From contig NZ_JACHKT010000041.1 in the NCBI RefSeq assembly GCF_014204325.1, positions 1-38,007 on the forward strand: a stretch of DNA of 38,007 nt. The letters are read 5' to 3'. Below the pieces are notes generated by a model. The model had not been told where the DNA came from. It made no database searches and was given only the letters and a program-made list of their open reading frames with translations. The stretch is from Arcicella rosea. GTDB taxonomy: Bacteria; Bacteroidota; Bacteroidia; Cytophagales; Spirosomataceae. Shown here piece after piece: positions 17,480 through 25,376 of the stretch (positions are counted from its first letter, which is position 1; each line of letters begins with the position of its first letter). Made by a program: the position numbers and the translations under genes.

Positions 17480-17539
17480 ATTAGGAGTTTTGACTTTTGG
17501 TGAAAATGTACTCCTCACTCAGCACTCAAAACTCCTAAT
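17480..17539. repeat. 14-bp inverted repeat in the P2-P3 spacer
   Basis: ATTAGGAGTTTTGA (17480-17493) is exactly complementary to TCAAAACTCCTAAT (17526-17539) across 32 bases. The right arm lies inside the heptamer array. In the mRNA this would fold between the P2 stop and the P3... next start; there is no T run, so it is more likely a processing or stability hairpin than a terminator. Confidence 0.6.
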
Positions 17540-17544
17540 TCGAA
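17510..17544. repeat. Five-unit heptamer array after P2 stop
   Basis: Plus strand: ACTCCTC, ACTCAGC, ACTCAAA, ACTCCTA, ATTCGAA, followed by AA and the TTA stop complement at 17547. The rest of the spacer (17434-17509) has GGACTTTA, GGATTGAT, GACTAAAT, GACTAAAG, GATTTTG units. Confidence 0.8.
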
Positions 17545-17546
17545 AA

Positions 17547-19925
17547 TTATTCTGTTCTTAAACTCTTCACTGGATTAGCCGAAGCGGCTTTTACGGCTTG
17601 ATAACTTACTGTTAGCAAAGTAATTATTAAAGCCCCAAAACCCGATGCTGCGAAAATCCACCAAGAAATTTCTGAACGATATTCGTAGTTTTTCAACCAG
17701 CCATTCATAAAGTAATAAGCAATTGGCGTGGCGATTAAGAATGAAATCATGACCAACATCACAAAGTCTTTTGATAATAATTGCCATAAATTGAAAATTG
17801 AAGCACCCAGTACTTTTCTGACACCAATTTCTTTCGTGCGTTGTTCAGCCGTGAAAGAAGCCAAACCAAAAATGCCTAAACAAGAAATGAAAATTGCCAA
17901 GCAAGCAAAGAAAGTAGCGAGTTTACCAATGCGTTCTTCGCCACTGAATTTTAGAGCGTATTGTTCGTCAGCAAATTTGTAATCGAACGGACTGCCTGGA
18001 TTGTATCTTCTAAATACTTCGCCTACTTTTTCCAAAGAGGCGGAGGCACTCATGGCAGGATTCAACTTGACATTGATAATATTTGCCCAACCATAATTGA
18101 TAAAAAATATTGTTGGTTTAATTGGCTCATAAGGGGATTCCATCACCATATTTTTAATGACACCCACGATACGATAATTTTTATCGTTCCAATTGATATT
18201 TTTTCCAACAGGATTTTTCATACCGATAAACTTGGAAGCCGCTTCATTCAAAATCATTGCAGAAGTATCAGTTGAAAAACTTCTTGAAAAATCTCTACCT
18301 TCTACAAATTGCCAACCGACTGATTTTGCATAATCATGCGAAACGGCAATTACTCCGAAAAGTGCTTGTAGATTTGGGTCTTTGCCTTCCCAATTAAAAC
18401 CGATTTGGTTGGAATAAACTGCCGTTGTAGGACTTGATGACTGCGACATTTCATACACTGCTCCCGTTTTTAATAAATCACTTCTAAGTGCATCGTAATG
18501 CCCAACAAGTTCAGGAGTATTGATGTTGATGGCAATCAATCCATCACGACTATAACCAATTGGGCGGTTTTTGGCATGTTGAATTTGACGATAAACGATA
18601 ATTGTTCCGATGATTAAAGTAACTGAAACGGTAAACTGAATTACTACCAATACTTTCCGTGGAACGGCGGCAAATCTTCCCACACGAAAAGTACCTTTAA
18701 GTACTCGGATTGGGTCGAAAGACGATAAGTAAAATGCTGGATAACTTCCAGAAACCAAACCTGTAATTAATGAAAACGAAATACTGAGTATCCAGAAATA
18801 GGGATTTGTCCAAAGAATGGACATTTTTTTATCTGATAATTCATTGAACCACGGCAAAGTAAGCGTGACCAACACAAGCGTAAGCACAAAAGCAAACACT
18901 ACAATGAGTAAAGACTCGCTTAAAAACTGAGTAATTAATTGCGAACGAACCGAACCAATTGCTTTACGAACGCCTACTTCTTTTGCACGTTTTTCAGAGC
19001 GAGCAGTACTTAAATTCATAAAGTTGATGCAAGCCAACAAAAGTACAAACACGCCAATAATGCCAAATAACCATACAAACTGAATACGTCCGCCAGCTAT
19101 TTTACCGTCTTTAAATTCAGAATATAAATGCCATTTACTCATCGGATGCAAGAAAACCATCGGTTTGGCTGCATCTTGTTTGTCGTGATTAAATTTTACT
19201 AATCTGATTTTTGCGGATACTTTATCAAAATCTGCATTTGGATTTAGCTCTGCAAAAGTTTGAAATGAGTTATTATTCCATTGGTCTTGCGAGTTTTTTA
19301 CCCAACTTTCGGTAGCCAGATACATTTCCCAAGGCAATACATAAGTTACTTCGCTGAGGGTGGTATTGTGTGGTAAATCTTCATAAACGCCCGTTACTTT
19401 TACATTGGTTTTGTTATCTACTTTAATGATTTTATTAATCGGGTCGGTATCACCAAATAAAGCAGTGGCAACTGATTCAGAAATAAGAATAGAGTAGGGG
19501 TCTTTCAAACCTTTTTGCGAACCTTTCAACATTTTGAACGAAAACATTTCTGGGAATTTGGGTTCTACAAAATTTCCTGTTTTGGTGAATTTTCTATCGC
19601 CCACTGCCAAAATATGTTCAAAGTTCCAAGAAGACAAAACTACATTTTTGAAATCTCCTGAATATTTAGCTCTTAGTTCTGGAGCTAAAGGCAAAGGCAT
19701 TGCCGTTTGCGAACCTGTAACGCCATTCCAAGTTTGGTTTTGCATCACTTGTGCCAGACGGTCGTATTTTTGATGATACTTATCGAAAGAAATTTCATCG
19801 AAAATCCAAAGTCCAATGAGCATCGCAACTGCCATTCCTACCGAAAGACCAACGATATTTATTGCCGAGAAAGCTTTGTTTCTCAACAAGGTTCTAAGAG
19901 CAATTTTGAAATAATTTTGTAACAT
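17547..19925 (-). CDS. FtsX/MacB-type ABC permease P2 (closest to P5)
   Basis: 792 residues, complete. It shares with P5 the first coupling motif RKAIG, the segment VGMAVAMLIGLWIFDEISFD near the N-terminus, KNRPIGYSRDGLI in the second extracytoplasmic domain, and SPTTAVY. Its start MLQNYFKIALRTLLRNKAF is a mosaic: the first part resembles P5, while NKAFSAINIVGL resembles P6. Such patchwork is expected when tandem paralogues exchange sequence. It lies between P1 and P3, with arrays in both flanking spacers. Confidence 0.92.
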   Translation of the reverse strand: MLQNYFKIALRTLLRNKAFSAINIVGLSVGMAVAMLIGLWIFDEISFDKYHQKYDRLAQVMQNQTWNGVTGSQTAMPLPLAPELRAKYSGDFKNVVLSSWNFEHILAVGDRKFTKTGNFVEPKFPEMFSFKMLKGSQKGLKDPYSILISESVATALFGDTDPINKIIKVDNKTNVKVTGVYEDLPHNTTLSEVTYVLPWEMYLATESWVKNSQDQWNNNSFQTFAELNPNADFDKVSAKIRLVKFNHDKQDAAKPMVFLHPMSKWHLYSEFKDGKIAGGRIQFVWLFGIIGVFVLLLACINFMNLSTARSEKRAKEVGVRKAIGSVRSQLITQFLSESLLIVVFAFVLTLVLVTLTLPWFNELSDKKMSILWTNPYFWILSISFSLITGLVSGSYPAFYLSSFDPIRVLKGTFRVGRFAAVPRKVLVVIQFTVSVTLIIGTIIVYRQIQHAKNRPIGYSRDGLIAININTPELVGHYDALRSDLLKTGAVYEMSQSSSPTTAVYSNQIGFNWEGKDPNLQALFGVIAVSHDYAKSVGWQFVEGRDFSRSFSTDTSAMILNEAASKFIGMKNPVGKNINWNDKNYRIVGVIKNMVMESPYEPIKPTIFFINYGWANIINVKLNPAMSASASLEKVGEVFRRYNPGSPFDYKFADEQYALKFSGEERIGKLATFFACLAIFISCLGIFGLASFTAEQRTKEIGVRKVLGASIFNLWQLLSKDFVMLVMISFLIATPIAYYFMNGWLKNYEYRSEISWWIFAASGFGALIITLLTVSYQAVKAASANPVKSLRTE

Positions 19926-20021
19926 AATTTTAACGATTAGGATTGATGACTTTAGGATTAGAGGACTACAGGATTTTAGATTGCGGATTTTAGATTTTGT
20001 ATTTCAGATTTCGGAAAATTT

Positions 20022-20056
20022 ACTCCTCACTCCGCACTCAAAACTCCCAACTCAAA
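20022..20056. repeat. Five-unit heptamer array after P1 stop
   Basis: Plus strand: ACTCCTC, ACTCCGC, ACTCAAA, ACTCCCA, ACTCAAA, followed by AA and the stop complement at 20059. The rest of the spacer (19926-20021) has GGATTGAT, GACTTTA, GGATTAGA, GGACTAC, GGATTTT, AGATTGC, GGATTTT units. Confidence 0.8.
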
Positions 20057-20058
20057 AA

Positions 20059-22455
20059 TCATTCTGTTCTTAAACTTTTTACGGGATTTGCTAAGGATGC
20101 ACGAACCGAACGATAACCTACCGTAATGCTGGCAATGAGTATCGTCGTAGCGATAGAAAGCAAGAAAATTCCAGCCCCAATGCTGATTCTGTACTCGTAA
20201 TTCTGTAACCAAGCGTTCATGATCCACCAAGCAGCAGGAGCGGCAATCACAAAAGCAATAATGATAAGTTGTGCAAATTCTTTTCCGAACATCATTAAAA
20301 TATTGCCAATACTTGCTCCCAATACTTTTCTGATACCGATTTCTTTGGTTTTTTGTGCTGCCATAAACGACACCAAACCGTAAAGTCCTAAACAACCAAT
20401 TAAAATGGCAACCAAAGCAAAGAAGTTGATAAGTTTGCCCATTGTTTCCTCTTCTTGGTAAGCCGCTTGGATGGCTTCATCTACAAATTGATGGTTGAAA
20501 TAACTTTCTGGATATACTTGATTAAAGCTTTTTTCTAAAGTTTTAATTACCTTTTGAAAATTAGCCGAACGTAATTTAACATTGACAGAATAGTAATTTG
20601 TAGCCAAGGTTGTCATGTATAAAGGTTCAATCGTTTGGGAAAGTGACTGTTGATGAAAGTCTTTTACAACACCCACGATTTCTACCTTTCGCCCTCTTGC
20701 TTCTATTTTTTTACCGATAATTTTTGCAGGGTCTTTGAAGTTAAGCTTCTTCGCAAAAGCTTCATTTACTACTACTTCTCTGATAGAATCAGAAGGGTAA
20801 AGGTTACGCCCAGCTACTAATTTTATACCGTATAAATCTAAATAATTAGCGTCAATGCTTTTAACATGAGTACTCCATTTTTCGTCTTCTCCACGATTGT
20901 CAAATCTTAAACTTGTGCTATTTACCCAGCCAGATTGCGGTGGACCCGACATTGAAAAACTGATTTTTTCTACATCAGGAACAGCCGAAGCCAAATTCTT
21001 GAAGGTATTCATTTTGACAACATCTTGCTTCGACATAAAAGGAAGACTAATGGTTAAGATAGATTCTTTTTTGAAGCCTAAATCCTTATTCTGAAAATAC
21101 GACAGTTGGCTTGTCACTACTGCCATGCCAATAATTAGCATTTGCGAAATGGCAAACTGAACGACTACTAAACTTCTTCTTACAGAAAAACCGCCTACTT
21201 GTTGCGTTGAAATTTTGCCTTTCAAAGCCATTACGGGTTGAAATCCTGCCAATACTAAAGCTGGGTACGCTCCAGAAAGTACGATAACGGCAAGAATGAT
21301 AAGGACAACATACAAGATAACAGAGGCATCGAAGTAGAAAGTAAATCTGAAAGCTCCATCTAAGTACTCACGAGCGATTTTCTCTCCAAATTGAAATAAT
21401 ACAATTGAAATCAGCAATGAAGTAATCGTAATCATGGCGGTTTCTGCCATAAATTGCCAAAACAATTGTGCTTTTGAACTTCCTAAAACTTTGCGAACAC
21501 CTACTTCTTTAGAACGTTTCAAAGCCTGAGCCGTTGCTAAGTTGACGAAGTTGATACTTGCTGTAATAATTAAGAAAATACCAATGGCAAAGAGTGATAA
21601 AATAAGGTTTTTGTTGATGCCGCCGTAGTCTTCTGAAAAGTGAATTTCTTTCAAAGGCTGCATTACATAGTGAATATATTTCGCTTCATCTGGACGATAT
21701 TTTTTTACAAAAGCAGGCATTAGTTTGTCCCAATTAGCTTTGGTGAATTTTTCGTTCAATGAAACTACACAACGAGTACTGCTATTTGTACTTCCGAAAT
21801 TATCGTTGATAGAACCATAATATTCTTTCAAACTGGCATACGAGGGCATTACTTCGTAGGCAAAATCTGTATTGTCTTTATAATCTTTGAAAACGCCAAC
21901 GATTTTAAGGTTCAAACGACCATCGTGTTTGATGATTTTGCCGATAACATCCGTTGTGCTGAAGTATTTTAACGCATTTTTTTCGCTGATAACAACTGTA
22001 TTAGGATTTTTTAGCTCTTCAAAACCACCTTGAATCCATTCATAGTCAAAAATTTTAAAGAAAGAAGGTTCAACAAAAGCACCTTCGCCTGTTTCTTTAA
22101 ATTTTTTGTCTTCGCCATTTGCCGAAGGAATAGCTTCGAAATAATCTTCTGCTAATTCCGTCATCGAAAGGTTTTCGATATTGGGAAAATCTGTCAAAAC
22201 AGCTTTTCCCAAAGGATAGGGGACACCCGGAGAATGAAAATTTTCACCACCTTCTCTCGAAACAAATTCACTTACGATTCTGTAAGTATTTTCATATTTG
22301 CTATGATGTTTATCAATACTGAAATGGTAGCGAACTAAAGCAAAAATCAACATGGCACAAGTAAGCCCTAAAGACAAACCTGCAATATTGATAAAAGCGT
22401 AACTTTTGTTCCTCAAAAGGTTACGAAAAGCGATTTTTATATAATTGGTTAACAT
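20059..22455 (-). CDS. FtsX/MacB-type ABC permease P1
   Basis: 798 residues, the first permease of the cluster and the one next to ATPase A1 (109-base spacer). Start MLTNYIKIAFRNLLRNKSY; coupling motifs EVGVRKVLG and EIGIRKVLG; C-terminus NPVKSLRTE. The loop before the second motif reads FMAAQKTKE instead of the FTAEQRTKE type of the paralogues. Both extracytoplasmic domains are full length. With A1 and the adaptor upstream it is the most likely membrane component of a MacAB-like tripartite machine, although the adaptor could equally serve other members. Confidence 0.92.
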   Translation of the reverse strand: MLTNYIKIAFRNLLRNKSYAFINIAGLSLGLTCAMLIFALVRYHFSIDKHHSKYENTYRIVSEFVSREGGENFHSPGVPYPLGKAVLTDFPNIENLSMTELAEDYFEAIPSANGEDKKFKETGEGAFVEPSFFKIFDYEWIQGGFEELKNPNTVVISEKNALKYFSTTDVIGKIIKHDGRLNLKIVGVFKDYKDNTDFAYEVMPSYASLKEYYGSINDNFGSTNSSTRCVVSLNEKFTKANWDKLMPAFVKKYRPDEAKYIHYVMQPLKEIHFSEDYGGINKNLILSLFAIGIFLIITASINFVNLATAQALKRSKEVGVRKVLGSSKAQLFWQFMAETAMITITSLLISIVLFQFGEKIAREYLDGAFRFTFYFDASVILYVVLIILAVIVLSGAYPALVLAGFQPVMALKGKISTQQVGGFSVRRSLVVVQFAISQMLIIGMAVVTSQLSYFQNKDLGFKKESILTISLPFMSKQDVVKMNTFKNLASAVPDVEKISFSMSGPPQSGWVNSTSLRFDNRGEDEKWSTHVKSIDANYLDLYGIKLVAGRNLYPSDSIREVVVNEAFAKKLNFKDPAKIIGKKIEARGRKVEIVGVVKDFHQQSLSQTIEPLYMTTLATNYYSVNVKLRSANFQKVIKTLEKSFNQVYPESYFNHQFVDEAIQAAYQEEETMGKLINFFALVAILIGCLGLYGLVSFMAAQKTKEIGIRKVLGASIGNILMMFGKEFAQLIIIAFVIAAPAAWWIMNAWLQNYEYRISIGAGIFLLSIATTILIASITVGYRSVRASLANPVKSLRTE

Positions 22456-22490
22456 GGTTTTAAAGGTTTTTGCAATTGATATTTAGTGAG

Positions 22491-22542
22491 TTGTGAATGA
22501 GTGAATTAGTGATTAAATAAGAGTAAAATCACTCATTCACAA
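22491..22542. repeat. 14-bp inverted repeat between A1 and P1
   Basis: TTGTGAATGAGTGA (22491-22504) is exactly complementary to TCACTCATTCACAA (22529-22542). The left part is built of TGANTNN-like 7-8 base units and the right part of their complements (TCACTCA, TTCACAA, TTCACTAAA, TCACTCA). In the transcript it folds between the A1 stop and the P1 start, with no T run, so it probably affects processing or translation rather than ending transcription. Confidence 0.65.
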
Positions 22543-22564
22543 TTCACTAAATCACTCAATAAGG

Positions 22565-23242
22565 TTATCCCAAAATATTTTCCATCACCACTTTCCCATC
22601 CAATAAACGAATGATTCTGTGGGCGAAACGTGCATCGTGTTCAGAGTGTGTTACCATGATTACAGTCGTTCCAGCTTCATTCAACTCTGTTAATAACTGC
22701 ATTACTTCATTACCATTCGTAGAATCCAAATTACCTGTAGGCTCATCGGCTAAGATTAATTTTGGTGTATTCACAACGGCACGAGCTACAGCACAACGTT
22801 GTTGCTGACCACCCGATAATTGTTGTGGAAAGTGATTTCTACGGTGCATAATTTGTACTTTTTCTAAAACTGCTTCTACTTTTTGTTTGCGTTCGGCAGC
22901 ATCTACACCCAAGTACAACAATGGCAATTCTACATTTTCATATACTGTTAGTTCGTCAATCAAGTTGAATGATTGAAACACGAAACCAATATTACGTTTG
23001 CGGAGGTCAGCACGGCGGCGTTCGTTGAAATGGATAATCTCTTCGCCATTGAACATAAAGCTACCTTTTTCGGCATCATCCAACATTCCGATAATGTTCA
23101 ATAAAGTAGATTTACCACAACCAGAAGGTCCCATGATGGCTACAAATTCACCTTTCTTTACTTCTAAAGAAAGCTTATTTAAAGCAACCGTTTCGATGTC
23201 TTCGGTACGGTAAATTTTTTCTAAGTCTGTTATTTTAAGCAT
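22565..23242 (-). CDS. ABC transporter ATP-binding protein A1 (LolD/MacB type)
   Basis: 225 residues. Walker A GPSGCGKST at 38-46, Q-loop Gln at 90, signature LSGGQQQ at 142-148 followed by the usual Arg, Walker B LILADE at 162-167, switch His at 199. The segment [20 protein letters not shown] after the Q-loop is typical of LolD/MacB ATPases that drive FtsX-type permeases. It is the first cluster gene after the S23 insertion and precedes P1. Its coupling surface would have to accept the two conserved E-(I/V)-G-(I/V)-R-K motifs found in all eight permeases, so it could energise several of them; that sharing is inference. Confidence 0.95.
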   Translation of the reverse strand: MLKITDLEKIYRTEDIETVALNKLSLEVKKGEFVAIMGPSGCGKSTLLNIIGMLDDAEKGSFMFNGEEIIHFNERRRADLRKRNIGFVFQSFNLIDELTVYENVELPLLYLGVDAAERKQKVEAVLEKVQIMHRRNHFPQQLSGGQQQRCAVARAVVNTPKLILADEPTGNLDSTNGNEVMQLLTELNEAGTTVIMVTHSEHDARFAHRIIRLLDGKVVMENILG

Positions 23243-23257
23243 GATTTTAGGATTTAT

Positions 23258-23355
23258 TAGCTTTGAGCTTTGAGCCGTGAGCTATGAGTTTTTAGTTTTT
23301 AGCAATGAGCTTTTAGCGTTGAGCCATGAGCTATGAGCCATGAGCTTTGAGTTTT
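23258..23355. repeat. Fourteen-unit heptamer array upstream of the S23-type gene
   Basis: Fourteen consecutive 7-base units with no indel, consensus (G/T)AG(C/T)NNT: for example GAGCTTT, GAGCCGT, GAGCTAT, GAGTTTT, TAGTTTT, TAGCAAT. It starts 15 bases upstream of the A1 start codon, so it lies in the A1 leader region as well. Confidence 0.88.
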
Positions 23356-23410
23356 AGATTAAGCTTTTTATCTTTAATTTATATTTTTGAGTAAATTGTT
23401 ACTATCTTTT

Positions 23411-23445
23411 AGCTGTGAGCTATCAGCTTTGAGCTACGAGCTTTT
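23411..23445. repeat. Five-unit heptamer array (left arm of a 23-bp inverted repeat)
   Basis: AGCTGTG, AGCTATC, AGCTTTG, AGCTACG, AGCTTTT. Bases 23411-23433 are exactly complementary to 23485-23507, giving a 23-bp stem across 51 bases. Confidence 0.88.
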
Positions 23446-23463
23446 TTATTTACACTAAGTAAT

Positions 23464-23519
23464 CTCAAAGCTTTTAACTAAAATCTCAAAGCTGATAGCT
23501 CACAGCTCAACGCTAAAAT
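23464..23519. repeat. Eight-unit heptamer array (right arm of the inverted repeat)
   Basis: CTCAAAG, CTTTTAA, CTAAAAT, CTCAAAG, CTGATAG, CTCACAG, CTCAACG, CTAAAAT: the same 7-base family in the opposite orientation, ending 8 bases before the start codon of the S23-type gene, so it forms that gene's 5' leader. Confidence 0.88.
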
Positions 23520-23527
23520 ACACTACA

Positions 23528-23878
23528 ATGAGAGATTTTAAGAAACTACAAGTTTGGCAAAAAAGCCATTTACTCACTTTAGAAATTTATAAAACCACTT
23601 CTTTATTTCCGAAAGATGAACTCTATGGACTTGTGAGCCAAATGCGACGTTCTTCTTCTTCTATTCCAACTAATATTGCCGAAGGTTGTGGTCGAGAAAG
23701 TAATATTGAACTCAACCGTTTTCTGACAATTGCTAAAGGCTCTGCTTCCGAATTAGAATATCAATTGCTTTTAGCGAAAGATTTAAACTATATTGATTCA
23801 GTAACTTTTTTATCATTAGATGAAAAAATCAACGAAATCAGAAAAATGATTTATGGATATGGAGCGAAGCTTTTGTAG
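23528..23878 (+). CDS. S23/IVP-type four-helix-bundle protein
   Basis: 116 residues. It starts with the family hallmark (MRDFKKLQVWQKSH), followed by the conserved core with FPKDELYGLVSQMRRSSSSIP, the TNIAEGCGR motif and LNRFLTIAKGSASELEYQL. Such proteins are encoded in intervening sequences of 23S rRNA in Leptospira and others, and many free chromosomal copies exist in Bacteroidota; Avd of diversity-generating retroelements has the same fold. The fold is basic and nucleic-acid binding is suspected, but the function is not established. It lies on the plus strand, against the efflux cluster, between the adaptor gene and its ATPase, and is bracketed by inverted heptamer arrays on both sides. 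No rRNA sequence is present around it. The family call is firm; mobility is inference. Confidence 0.88.
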   Translation: MRDFKKLQVWQKSHLLTLEIYKTTSLFPKDELYGLVSQMRRSSSSIPTNIAEGCGRESNIELNRFLTIAKGSASELEYQLLLAKDLNYIDSVTFLSLDEKINEIRKMIYGYGAKLL

Positions 23879-23986
23879 CTTTTTAGCTATGTATGAGCCA
23901 TGAGCTTTGAGCTTTTTTTGATTTATTTATCCCAAGAACAATTTCAGGCAAAGCTAAAATCTCATAGCTCACAGCTAAAAAGCTAC
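23875..23986. terminator. Inverted heptamer pair holding two convergent stop codons
   Basis: GTAGCTTTTTAGCT (23875-23888) pairs exactly with AGCTAAAAAGCTAC (23973-23986). The left arm contains the TAG of the S23-type gene (23876-23878) and the right arm the TAG of the adaptor gene (complement at 23983-23985). Between them are GAGCCAT, GAGCTTT, GAGCTTT (23895-23915) with a T run, and CTAAAAT, CTCATAG, CTCACAG, CTAAAAA (23954-23981). It may act as a terminator in both directions, and its units belong to the same 7-base family as the upstream arrays. Confidence 0.55.
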
Positions 23987-25242
23987 TTCTGCTTCTTAAT
24001 CACCAATTCCTGCATATCTCCGTAGTTTTCATAACTTGAAGTCACTACTTTGTCGCCTGGTTTTAAGCCTTCTAATACTTCATAGAACTCAGGGTTTTGG
24101 CGACCCAACTGAATGTCAACTTTATAAGCTTTTTGTCCGTTTTCACCTACTTTGAAAATCCAGTTTCCGCCAGTTTGCTGATAGAAACCACCTTTTGCTA
24201 ATAAAACCGCTTGCGTTTGGTCGCTTAATGAAAGACGAACTTGAAGCGTTTGTCCACGACGAATATCACTTGGTGGCGTTCCTACAAATTCCATATCTAC
24301 TTGGAATCTACCGTTGGTTACTTGTGAATATACTTTTTTCACACGGAGTTTATATACTTTATCCGAAATGGTAAAATCGCCAGTTAAACCAATGAATACT
24401 CTTGAAATATAATGCTCGTCAATATCAGCACGAACCTTAAAACCACTGAGTACATCAATTTGTCCTAATCTTACACCACGCACTTTGTTCTCCCCGATTT
24501 CGGCATTTCTTGAAGTAAGCTGACCCGCCACTGGTGCTTTTACCACTAAATCAGCAGCCTTTTTTCGCATCAATTTCAAGGTTTCTTGCGTGCGGGCTAC
24601 GGTTTCTTTCATTTGTGTTAATTGTGTTGCCGTTGTGATTGAATCTTGTTTCAAGGTTTTTTCAATCAAAGATTTACGGCGGAGGTTATAGTTATATAGG
24701 TTTAGAGATGAGCGATAATCTTGTTCTGAAATCACTTTCTCTTTGTGCAAACGGCTATTCAATTCATATACTCTTTTGGCTTCTACCAATGCGTTATCAA
24801 TATCCGCTAAGTTAGCTTGCTGACGAATGGTGTTTTCACGAGCTAAATTTTGAGTGTATTGCATTTGTGTAATCAACTGGAAAACAGAAGTTTCACGGTT
24901 TGCTAAATCCAATTCAAGGTCGGTATTCGATAATTTTAACAGTGGCTGTTCTTTCTTTACGATTGCACCATCTTCGACATACAACTCTTCAACTCTACCG
25001 CCTTCAAGGGCATCTAAGTAAATGGTTTGGATAGGCATCACAATTCCGTTTACAGGAATAAATTCCTGAAAGCTTCCTTTGCTTACTTCCGAAATCATAA
25101 TTTTATCTTCTTCCACATTCAGTTTACTCTTGCCTGTGGTGCTGAAATAACTTGCTGCAATCAGTCCAATTACTGCTACGCCACCCACCCACGGAAGAAT
25201 GCGTTTAACTGACCATTTCTTTTTTTCGATTACTCTATCCAT
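23983..25242 (-). CDS. MacA-like periplasmic adaptor (HlyD/RND family)
   Basis: 419 residues. One N-terminal membrane helix (about 14-34) anchors it in the inner membrane. Two half-lipoyl motifs (about 72-105 and 230-262, VVKAPVAGQLTSR) flank a long alpha-helical hairpin (about 106-229), followed by beta-barrel and membrane-proximal domains (DIRRGQTLQVRLSL, GLKPGDKVV). In tripartite pumps such adaptors join a MacB-type ABC transporter to an outer-membrane TolC channel. It is the first gene of the minus-strand cluster but is separated from A1 by 740 bases holding the S23-type unit. A run of 391 bases upstream carries paired palindromes. No TolC homologue is nearby, so the channel must be encoded elsewhere. 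Confidence 0.88.
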   Translation of the reverse strand: MDRVIEKKKWSVKRILPWVGGVAVIGLIAASYFSTTGKSKLNVEEDKIMISEVSKGSFQEFIPVNGIVMPIQTIYLDALEGGRVEELYVEDGAIVKKEQPLLKLSNTDLELDLANRETSVFQLITQMQYTQNLARENTIRQQANLADIDNALVEAKRVYELNSRLHKEKVISEQDYRSSLNLYNYNLRRKSLIEKTLKQDSITTATQLTQMKETVARTQETLKLMRKKAADLVVKAPVAGQLTSRNAEIGENKVRGVRLGQIDVLSGFKVRADIDEHYISRVFIGLTGDFTISDKVYKLRVKKVYSQVTNGRFQVDMEFVGTPPSDIRRGQTLQVRLSLSDQTQAVLLAKGGFYQQTGGNWIFKVGENGQKAYKVDIQLGRQNPEFYEVLEGLKPGDKVVTSSYENYGDMQELVIKKQK

Positions 25243-25376
25243 TGTATTGAAATTAATTTAATAAGATTAGATGTGTTTCATCAATTATCCATTCTGTTTT
25301 GCATGATTTATTAACAAGATAATGCCAAAAAGTTAAGTGATTGATAGTTAGGTGTTTAATTGGATTTTTCTTGAAG

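Noticed and set aside
20027-20395. 122-codon minus-strand frame at the end of P1
   Set aside because: It overlaps P1 out of frame, has low-complexity shadow composition (many Cys, His, Arg), and no start signal.
23258-23519. Possible CRISPR array
   Set aside because: Units are 7 bases with no spacers and no cas genes; the array is a tandem heptamer repeat.
23528-23878. 23S rRNA intervening sequence
   Set aside because: The encoded protein is of the S23 type, but no rRNA sequence surrounds it; it lies inside a protein-coding cluster.
25313-25328. Sigma-54-like promoter upstream of the adaptor (minus strand TTGGCATTATCTTGTT)
   Set aside because: The -24 part fits, but the spacing to the -12 part is one base short and the GC of the -12 element is missing. 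Spacing is strict for sigma-54, so this is not supported, though the twin palindromes would suit such an activator.
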